Source: Chloroflexus aurantiacus J-10-fl (GTDB taxonomy: Bacteria > Chloroflexota > Chloroflexia > Chloroflexales > Chloroflexaceae). From it: a stretch of DNA of 64,000 nucleotides. Below the pieces are notes generated by a model, which was given only the letters and a program-made list of their open reading frames with translations, searched no databases and had not been told where the DNA came from. Where the stretch lies: assembly GCF_000018865.1 (NCBI RefSeq), contig NC_010175.1, positions 4,898,001 to 4,962,000 of the forward strand. The letters run 5' to 3'. Shown here piece by piece: positions 57,243 to 64,000 of this stretch. Position 1 is the stretch's first letter; the number at the start of each line of letters is the position of its first letter. The position numbers and the translations under genes were made by a program.

Positions 57243-60065
57243 TTAGCGCGTCATCGTTTCTCGTCCTTGCAATGCCGGTACAGGAGACTCCGGCAGATCA
57301 GCTACCGCCTCGCGTAAGATACGAGCCTGTTCACGCACGTGAATGCTATGCAACCCTTCTGCCGGACTGGCCGACTCGGCACGTCCGACATAGCGGAGTG
57401 TAACCCCTTCGGGTAAGAGCTGTTGTAAGCGGGGCCAGACAAAGCTCCAGGCTCCCATATTCTGCGGCTCCTCTTGCAACCAGACCACCTCTTGCAGGTT
57501 CGGATAGCGCTGCATGGCCATCCGCAACTCTTCGGCAGGGAAGGGATAGAGTAGCTCAAGCCGCAGCACATCAACCCGGCCAGCAGTCTTTTCCCATTCG
57601 GCACTGGAGAGCAGATCAATCGCTACCTTCCCCGAACACAGGATGAGGCGCGTGACCCCTTCTGGCGCTGGCGCCTCTGCCCCCAGACCAAGCACCGGCT
57701 GGAAGCGATGGTCGGTGAGATCGCGCAACGACGAACTACTGCGTGGATGGCGCAGCAGGCTCTTGGGCGTCAGGATAATCAATGGCTTGGGGTCGGCATA
57801 CAGCGATGCCGCCTGGTAACGGAGCAGATGGAAGTATTGCGCCGCAGTCGTACAATTCGCGACGCGAATATTGTCATTGGCTGCCAACTGCAAAAATCGC
57901 TCCAGACGTGCGCTTGAGTGTTCCGGGCCTTGCCCTTCATAACCGTGCGGCAGCAGCATCACCAGCGATGGGTTCTGCCCCCACTTGGCGTGCCCACTGA
58001 CGATAAACTGATCGATGATCACCTGAGCGCCGTTAGCAAAATCGCCAAACTGCGCTTCCCACAACACCAGCGTGTCGGGCGCGTGACAACTGTAGCCGTA
58101 CTCAAAACCCAATACCGACGCCTCGGAAAGCGGACTGTTGTAGACGGCAAATGAGGCGCGGGCTTGCGGAATGTGGTGCAGTGGAATGAAACGCTCGCCG
58201 GTCACCACATCGTGCAAGACAGCATGGCGATGGCTAAATGTACCCCGTTCGCTGTCCTGCCCGGTCAACCGGATGGGCGTGCCATCGGCGAGGATACTGG
58301 CAAACGCCAACGCCTCGGCGTGGCCCCAATCGATACCGCTTTCCTCAAAGATAGCCTGTCGGCGCCGTTGCAGGGTGCGTTCGAGCTTGGGATGAACCGT
58401 AAAGCCTTCAGGCCGATCTAACAATGCCTCGTTCAGCTCGATCAGCGTTTTCGCCGAAACCGGGCGGGCAAAGATCGGTGGACGACGCAGCGGTTGGACG
58501 GGCGGCGGTGGTGCAGGTGGCAACGACGCTGCCAGACGCTGACGTTCACGCACCTTCTCAAATGCCTGCTGGAGCCGATTCATTACCGCATCGACGCGAG
58601 CCTGGGCTTCCTCGCGGGTGATGATCCCGCGCCGTTCCAGCTCGCGCGCCCAAATCTCGCGCACCGTCGGATGATTGCGAATTCGCTCGTACATCTTGGG
58701 TTGGGTAAACTCCGGCTCATCACCCTCGTTGTGGCCCCACCGCCGATAACCTACCAGATCGATGAGGAAATCTTTCTGGAACTTCTCACGGTATGCTGAA
58801 GCCATCCGGGCCGCAGCAATACAGGCTTCAACATCATCAGCATTGACATGCACGACCGGAATTTCCAGACCACGCGCCAGATCGCTGGCGTAGAGGGTCG
58901 AACGCGAGTCGTTGCTGTCGGTCGTAAACCCAATCTGATTGTTGATGATAATGTGAATCGTTCCGCCGGTATGATACCCCTTCAACCGCGAGAGGTTCAG
59001 CGTCTCAGCGACAATACCCTGACCGGGGAAAGCAGCATCACCGTGGATCAGAATCGCCAGCGACTCCTTCTCGTCCTCTTCCGGGAAGCCAGGCCGATTA
59101 CGGTGCTCTTGCGCAGCACGGGCGCGACCTTCGACCACCGGATTGATAAATTCGAGATGACTTGGATTGGGTGCCAGCGTAATCGGCATCTCGGCAATCC
59201 CGCTCTCGCGGTAGGCTTTGCGGGCACCGAGATGATACTTCACATCACCTGTCCAGCCTTCATAGGTATCTTTGGTATAGTCGGGCGAATGAAATTCGGT
59301 CAAGATCATCGAATAGGGCTTACCGAGAATATGCGCGAGAACGTTCAGACGACCGCGATGCGCCATCCCAATAACAACCTCTTTGGTACCATTGACCGCA
59401 GCATTCCGAATGATGGCGTCGATCATCGGGATCAGCATGTCGCAGCCTTCAATCGAGAACCGCTTTTGACCGGGGAATGTCTTGTGTAGAAAGCGCTCAA
59501 AACACTCAACTTCCGTCAGCCGGTCGAGTAGTTCGCGCTGACGGTCTGCATCAAGCCCGCCGAAGAAACGGCGATCCTCGGCCGCCTCACGAATCCAGGC
59601 ACGTTCAAGGTAATCCTGAATCTGATCGGTCTCGTAGCCAATCGAACCGGAATAGGCCTGTCGCAGACGTTCTACACCTTCGGCAGCATTGCGTACCTGA
59701 GTAGCAATCGGCCCCCGGACGATGTGTGCCGGTAGTGCAGCCAGATCGGCCTGCGTCACCCCGTGTGTTGCCAGCTCCAGACCGGGATCACCGGGTGGAT
59801 CACTGCCGAGCGGATCAATCCGTGCTGCCAGATGCCCCAATTCACGGATGTAGCGGATCAATCGCGCTGCACCAACAATCCGCGTCACATCCAACGGCGG
59901 TTGGCCGGCCTCGCCAGCCGGCGCCGCACTGTCGCTGGGCGGCGCCCATTGCGCAAAAAAGGCCCGGGTTGCCTCATCGACCGAATTGGGATCGGCGCAA
60001 TAACGCTCGTACAATTCGATCAGATAGCCGGCATTTGGGCCATAGAAGCCGTTCCATTCATTCAT
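57243..60065 (-). CDS. sucA: 2-oxoglutarate dehydrogenase E1 component
   Basis: This 940-residue E1 has the N-terminal small domain (NEWNGFYGPNAGYLIELYE), the TPP domain with GMAHRGRLNVLAHILGKP and HGDAAFPGQGIVAETLN, and the C-terminal transketolase-like part (SVLGFEYGYS, LLPHGYEGQGPEHSSARLER). It decarboxylates 2-oxoglutarate in the TCA cycle and passes succinyl to SucB encoded just downstream. ATG 60065 has AAAGGAG upstream. No lpd gene is next to it. A palindrome lies in the promoter region. Confidence 0.95.
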   Translation of the reverse strand: MNEWNGFYGPNAGYLIELYERYCADPNSVDEATRAFFAQWAPPSDSAAPAGEAGQPPLDVTRIVGAARLIRYIRELGHLAARIDPLGSDPPGDPGLELATHGVTQADLAALPAHIVRGPIATQVRNAAEGVERLRQAYSGSIGYETDQIQDYLERAWIREAAEDRRFFGGLDADRQRELLDRLTEVECFERFLHKTFPGQKRFSIEGCDMLIPMIDAIIRNAAVNGTKEVVIGMAHRGRLNVLAHILGKPYSMILTEFHSPDYTKDTYEGWTGDVKYHLGARKAYRESGIAEMPITLAPNPSHLEFINPVVEGRARAAQEHRNRPGFPEEDEKESLAILIHGDAAFPGQGIVAETLNLSRLKGYHTGGTIHIIINNQIGFTTDSNDSRSTLYASDLARGLEIPVVHVNADDVEACIAAARMASAYREKFQKDFLIDLVGYRRWGHNEGDEPEFTQPKMYERIRNHPTVREIWARELERRGIITREEAQARVDAVMNRLQQAFEKVRERQRLAASLPPAPPPPVQPLRRPPIFARPVSAKTLIELNEALLDRPEGFTVHPKLERTLQRRRQAIFEESGIDWGHAEALAFASILADGTPIRLTGQDSERGTFSHRHAVLHDVVTGERFIPLHHIPQARASFAVYNSPLSEASVLGFEYGYSCHAPDTLVLWEAQFGDFANGAQVIIDQFIVSGHAKWGQNPSLVMLLPHGYEGQGPEHSSARLERFLQLAANDNIRVANCTTAAQYFHLLRYQAASLYADPKPLIILTPKSLLRHPRSSSSLRDLTDHRFQPVLGLGAEAPAPEGVTRLILCSGKVAIDLLSSAEWEKTAGRVDVLRLELLYPFPAEELRMAMQRYPNLQEVVWLQEEPQNMGAWSFVWPRLQQLLPEGVTLRYVGRAESASPAEGLHSIHVREQARILREAVADLPESPVPALQGRETMTR

Positions 60066-60128
60066 GCTTCGCCCGCTCCTTTACCTGGATAAGGGTTGTC
60101 AGTTATTTGTTCATATTATCACAAACAA

Positions 60129-60153
60129 TAACAGCGCAGTAACAACGCTGTTA
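60129..60153. promoter_or_regulatory. candidate operator upstream of sucAB
   Basis: TAACAGCG-N9-CGCTGTTA is a perfect 8-bp inverted repeat, 64 bp before the sucA start. GATAAT-like and TTGTTA-like promoter boxes on the minus strand overlap it. Confidence 0.45.
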
Positions 60154-60253
60154 CGCTGCCTTTATTGTACCACGTTGACTGCACGGCGTTTCCAGGCAAA
60201 ACGCCACCGGGTACTGTTTTTTGACCCACAAACCGCCAGTCTGGGATGGGGAC

Positions 60254-60289
60254 GAAAAAGAATGATGGGTGAAGGCATTTCCTTCACCC
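60254..60289 (-). terminator. terminator of the small membrane peptide gene
   Basis: GGGTGAAGG (60267-60275) pairs with CCTTCACCC (60281-60289). On the minus strand the stem is followed by ATCATTCTTTTTC. It ends a transcript coming from the small gene at 60332-60481. Confidence 0.7.
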
Positions 60290-60331
60290 ACCATCAACTT
60301 CCAGCCAGAAACCGTCTCCGCGCACCTGCTC

Positions 60332-60481
60332 CTACATCGCAGTAATTGCGTTGCAGGCTGCTGCAATTGCAACCATTGCGCCACAGGTGATCAGAACTGC
60401 AATCGTTTGTGCAAGCCGGTATGGCATCTCAAATCGGGATGCCCGTTGCTTCACCGAAATGACTCGCTCTTGCTGCATCAT
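60332..60481 (-). CDS. 49-residue single-pass membrane peptide
   Basis: The frame has a charged N-terminal half (MMQQERVISVKQRASRFEM) and a hydrophobic C-terminal half (TIAVLITCGAMVAIAAAC) that would span the membrane once. GTGAGG lies directly before the double ATG (60481 and 60478), the second ATG being better spaced. An intrinsic terminator follows about 43 bp after the stop, which supports a real transcription unit. It is too small for family recognition; a function is not known. Confidence 0.55.
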   Translation of the reverse strand: MMQQERVISVKQRASRFEMPYRLAQTIAVLITCGAMVAIAAACNAITAM

Positions 60482-60559
60482 TGCCTCACTATACACTTAT
60501 TCTTGATAGCCATGTACTTTGAAGATAAATGGTTGATACTGTGTCTAACCAGGGGTGAT

Positions 60560-60966
60560 GCTCACTTTATGCCGGGAAGATTCACCCGATTTGGAATGGT
60601 AACCGGGTTCTGGTGTTGCCATTGCTGCATTGCGCAGGGCAATTGTATGCTACGAGGAGTACGAAACCAACAAGCCCCCACCCTACTCCGCCCCCGCCGG
60701 GCTATGCATTCATAACTCGGATATTGCATAGCTCGCGTGCCGGAGCGGGTCGGGGGCGTGATGACGGGCGTGCTCCCCAGCCGGGAGCTGGGAGCGCGCG
60801 CCTCCGGCGCGCATGGTGCCGGTACCATTGCTGGAGGAAGGAAACGAGAGCAAGCTCCCGCCCCTGGCGGCATTCACGGACGGCCAGGGTAGATGATCGA
60901 ACACAACATCTACCCTATCAGGAAGCCCTGGATCAAACGTCTGCCCTCCCCTCTCCCACCCCCAGC
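60560..60966. repeat. repeat-rich gap with a short palindromic element
   Basis: GGGCTATGCA and TGCATAGCTC (about 60702-60737) face each other across about 16 bp, like a minimal relic of the MITE ends. The rest has GC-rich text without a gene. Confidence 0.5.
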
Positions 60967-61495
60967 GGCTATGCATTACCCATACCTGGTGTCAACCACG
61001 TGCGTATCAGCGGGGATGATCACCCTAGGTGCTGTTGTGGGCGACTGGCCCGGTGGCAGTGCGCCGCTCCAGCCGTGCCAACACGTGCTGAATGGGTTGT
61101 CTTACGCGCCCATTATGCGCGTGTCGCGCAGTTTGGAGTGCGGCAGCCATGCTGCCGCGCCAGCCGTGCTTGCGATCACGGGCGGGTGGCAGCGGTTGCT
61201 GTGCGGGCCACGGGAACGACGGGTGTGCAGCGCATATCTGGCTGGTTTGACCATCCGCACTATCACATTTTGACCAAAACGGTACCTCATCGCCGGAAAC
61301 CCTGGGCAACAGCGCAAGGTGTCGGTCGCGGGCGTGGCGCAGGCGAGAAGCCTGCACACCAACGGCCACGGCAACACCTGCCGGCGGTGGCGAGGATGCT
61401 TGCACGCAGGCTGGAAGCCTGCACCACGGGGAGCCGCCACGGGGAGCGCGTGCAGCCCGGCCTAACGCAGCGTGACATGTGGGTAATGCATAGCC
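60967..61495. repeat. MITE-like element C (529 bp)
   Basis: It starts GGCTATGCATTACCCATACC and ends GTGGGTAATGCATAGCC. It contains a copy of the dispersed repeat (61013-61180), and its right end matches the right end of element B (CAGGCTGGAAGCCTG and CACCTGCCGGCGGTGG). Confidence 0.65.
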
Positions 61496-61850
61496 CTCTG
61501 GGGGCGGGAACCAGCGACGCCGGATTGATCCTGCTGGCGCGGGTTGATACAGGGGAGGCGAGACCGGCGCGCCGGAGGCGCGCGCGCCCAGTCCATACCG
61601 ACACGCCCCCACCCTACTCCGCACCCGCTGGGGGCGGGAACCAGTATGGCCGAATGGCACCCGCTGGCGTGGGTTGGTGCAGGGGATGCGAGACCGGCGC
61701 GCCGGAGGCGTGCGCGCCCAGTCCATACCGACACGCCCCCTCCCTACCCCGCCCCCGCTGGGGGCGGGAATCGGCTGACTCCCGCTGGCACGGCCATCAT
61801 TCGTCGCTGCCGGAAATGAAAAAAATGGCGCATATTTTTTACCGAATTGT
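61496..61850. repeat. two direct copies of a GC-rich repeat
   Basis: GAGACCGGCGCGCCGGAGGC and GCGCGCCCAGTCCATACCGA occur at about 61559 and again at about 61689, with CCGCTGGGGGCGGGAA nearby each time. Period is about 130 bp. No gene is recognised. Confidence 0.65.
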
Positions 61851-61916
61851 TAATCAGAAGCTGCTATGATTAGCCAAAATACCATTGTTCGGGATAGCGT
61901 CGGAGTAGCCTTGTCT

Positions 61917-64000
61917 ATGGAAGCTCTTGTCATCTTGGTTTGTCTGATTCCGATTATCTTCTTTGTCGGGGTGATTGGTTTTGTGATCGGACGGGCAACA
62001 GCTCGTCGTGGCGATCCGCGTCGTCAGTTCGCCGACCTGGTTCGCTTCTGGGAGCAATCGCACCAGATTGATCGCGCAACTGCTGAACACCTGCTTGCCT
62101 TGTTACGCTCGCAACCTGGTGACACCGCAGTAGCCATACCAGAAGTCCGGCCAGCACCATCGCCAGGTGTGCCTGCGCTGGCCCCGGTACCGACAGCGCC
62201 CCAGGCTGTTGCCTCGCAACCGGGCAGCGCAGCACCACCGGTTACGCCGACGCAACCGCCTCTCGCTTATGAGTATGGGGTGGTAAGCCCCGCCGCAGTA
62301 ACGCCACTCACTCCCGGCACACAAGCCCAACCATTGCATGAAGGGCAGGCTGCTTCGTCAAGTCTTCCCGCAACCTCGTCGGCGGCGCCGGTTGCCTCAG
62401 AACGCCAACCGGACGATGCCCAAGCCGTGCCGCCACTTCTGGCTGCCTTGCTCTCGATGGGTGCCCGCCGCACGCTGTTGATCATCGGTACCTTCCTGGT
62501 GATGATCTCCAGCCTGGTGCTGGTGATCTTCAACTGGAACCGCTTCCCTGCCATCGTTCAGGTCGCATTTTTGAGCGCGTTCACCGGTGGTTTGTGGGGG
62601 GCAGGCCATTGGATGCAGCAAAAGACAACCCTGACCACGGCAGGTCGCAATTTGCAATCGGTAGCGATGCTGATGGTGCCGGTAGTGGTGTTTTCGTTTA
62701 CGCGACCCGGTTTATTCAATCTTGAGGGTTCTCTCGCGCTCCTGGTCACAAGTACGCTGAGTTTCCTTGTGTATACGATTGGCGCATGGCGCAGCCAGCG
62801 ACTCTTCTACAGTCTGGCGGCCAGTACTGCTGCCTGTGCAGTGTTGATCAGTAGCTTCTGGTGGTGGTCGGTACCGGCAAGCTGGCAACCGGTCTGGTCT
62901 TTTGTGTTGTCAGGAATTGCGCTCGTTACCACCAGACTTCTCGATGATCATCACCGCTCAAGGCTGGCGCTGGGACCGCGGATCATCAAAATCGCTGTAC
63001 CACCATTGGCCCTTGCGACTAGCATGGGTATCTTCCTGGTCAATCCAATCCCGGCTGAGGCGACTACAACCATCATCGTGACGCTGCTCAGTGCTGCTTT
63101 CGCGGTAGCGTTGGCGTGGCTCGACAGGCAGCCGCTCTGGCTGTGGGCAACGGCAATCCTGATCCCCATGGCGGCAATGGTGGGTGTGGTTCACGCCGAC
63201 GATGCACTGATGTGGATCAATCTGAGCTTCGCCGGTTTAACGCTGATCTATCCGCTGCTGGCAGTAATTGCTGAGCGGCGCGATCCGGCATACTCCAGAC
63301 CATTTCTGGCCCTGATCCTTTTTCTGGCCATTGTCGCCGCTGTGAGTGCGACCGACTGGATTGCGATTCGGCGCAGCTATCCAATCCTGATTGCCGCTAC
63401 GCTTCTGATCATCGGTCTACTAGAGGTTCGCCGCCTGACGCTCCTTCAACCCTGGCGCAACGAGGTGGGTGGTAGTTTACTGGCGGTACAGCTCGGTTTG
63501 CTGGCAATCTGGCCTGGTGCGTTTGTCGAAACCTGGGAGCTGCGGGCGCTGATTGTCATGGTTGTCGGTGCAGTGGCTTTTATCGTCAGTGCCATTCCCA
63601 TCAGAGGTTTCCTCTCGTATGCACCGCCGATCTGGTGCTATGGCGGCGCATTCCTGGTGGCAGTCGGTGCCGGATGGAGTAGCTGGTTTAATGCCGATCT
63701 GCGTCTGCCCACGCTCGCAGTCGCGACCGCCCTCTACGGCTGGCGGGCTATCATCAACCGTGAACATGTCTGGGCGTTTATGACGGTTACCACCGGGCTG
63801 GTATTGAGTGGCGTGATCCTGGATCGCGTTGGATGGCTGGCGAATACCGATCACTATCTGTTGGCGAGTGTATTGTTCGCAGGTGGTCTGAGTATCGGTG
63901 GAAGTATTCTCAACAAATACGCTGTTCGCTACAATTATTGGGCGCCATCAGCGCTGATCTGGGCAGGAGTGCTGGGGAGTATTGGTTCAATCCTCTTTCT
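61917..64000 (+). CDS. large multi-pass membrane protein, partial
   Basis: The frame is open from ATG 61917 to the window end (694 codons, no stop). It starts with one transmembrane helix (ALVILVCLIPIIFFVGVIGF), then a basic stretch, an Ala/Pro-rich linker of about 100 residues (about 80-180), and many hydrophobic helices from residue 185 on (TLLIIGTFLVMISSLVLVIF). It resembles DUF2157-like large membrane proteins with an added N-terminal anchor. TTG 61911 with GGAG 5 nt before it is a possible earlier start. Confidence 0.7.
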   Translation, partial: MEALVILVCLIPIIFFVGVIGFVIGRATARRGDPRRQFADLVRFWEQSHQIDRATAEHLLALLRSQPGDTAVAIPEVRPAPSPGVPALAPVPTAPQAVASQPGSAAPPVTPTQPPLAYEYGVVSPAAVTPLTPGTQAQPLHEGQAASSSLPATSSAAPVASERQPDDAQAVPPLLAALLSMGARRTLLIIGTFLVMISSLVLVIFNWNRFPAIVQVAFLSAFTGGLWGAGHWMQQKTTLTTAGRNLQSVAMLMVPVVVFSFTRPGLFNLEGSLALLVTSTLSFLVYTIGAWRSQRLFYSLAASTAACAVLISSFWWWSVPASWQPVWSFVLSGIALVTTRLLDDHHRSRLALGPRIIKIAVPPLALATSMGIFLVNPIPAEATTTIIVTLLSAAFAVALAWLDRQPLWLWATAILIPMAAMVGVVHADDALMWINLSFAGLTLIYPLLAVIAERRDPAYSRPFLALILFLAIVAAVSATDWIAIRRSYPILIAATLLIIGLLEVRRLTLLQPWRNEVGGSLLAVQLGLLAIWPGAFVETWELRALIVMVVGAVAFIVSAIPIRGFLSYAPPIWCYGGAFLVAVGAGWSSWFNADLRLPTLAVATALYGWRAIINREHVWAFMTVTTGLVLSGVILDRVGWLANTDHYLLASVLFAGGLSIGGSILNKYAVRYNYWAPSALIWAGVLGSIGSILF

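Overview
The window looks like a chromosomal piece of a filamentous anoxygenic phototroph of the genus Chloroflexus (phylum Chloroflexota). The main clues are an anaerobic Mg-protoporphyrin monomethyl ester cyclase (bchE) next to a bchJ-type V4R protein, high GC, Chloroflexota-style housekeeping genes and GC-rich dispersed intergenic repeats. The genus is an inference from gene content; I could not run a search.

Layout. (1) 1-1.5 kb: an acetoin/pyruvate-type E1 operon on the minus strand with a clear sigma70 promoter and a candidate operator. (2) 2.3-5.8 kb: a 23S-5S rRNA unit on the minus strand with its own near-consensus promoter and no 16S gene beside it. (3) 5.9-15.7 kb: DUF5995 and VTT membrane genes, bchJ-bchE, tlyA, a CbiMN-CbiQ-CbiO cobalt ECF transporter, a Nudix hydrolase, a 212-bp tandem repeat and a glutathione peroxidase. 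(4) 15.8-35.9 kb: a 20-kb array of Rhs C-terminal toxin tips and immunity genes. A truncated Rhs core with an in-frame TAG is followed by about twelve toxin/immunity cassettes or remnants. Most toxin tips restart from the same Rhs segment (NPQDLNRYAYALNNP..TDPTG) and then diverge into different toxins: PD-(D/E)XK-like, HNH/HH-type, GIY-YIG and unknown folds. Each is normally followed by a different candidate immunity gene. The array contains an IS5-family insertion, duplicated cassettes, nonsense and frameshift mutations, and a repeated hairpin at several cassette junctions. (5) 36-46.8 kb: galK, an alpha/beta hydrolase, a SolA-like flavin amine oxidase, a decayed second DUF4160/DUF2442 pair and a 1043-residue membrane protein. 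(6) 46.8-49.2 kb: a 2.4-kb gene-free block of nested repeats, including MITE-like elements ending in GGCTATGCATTACCCA. (7) 49.2-60.1 kb: a NitT/TauT-type ABC transporter, a second copy of the IS, mgtE with a structured leader and terminator, a membrane protein, and sucAB. (8) 60.3-64 kb: a 49-residue membrane peptide gene, more repeats and the start of a large membrane protein that runs off the window.

How the parts work together. The Rhs region looks like a bank of displaced toxin tips that recombination at the shared core segment could place onto a full-length Rhs carrier, which is not in this window. The immunity genes keep their own starts and ribosome-binding sites and could stay active. 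The remainder is ordinary phototroph and heterotroph metabolism: bacteriochlorophyll synthesis, cobalt uptake for B12 (BchE is a B12-dependent radical-SAM family), the TCA cycle, galactose entry and Mg2+ transport.
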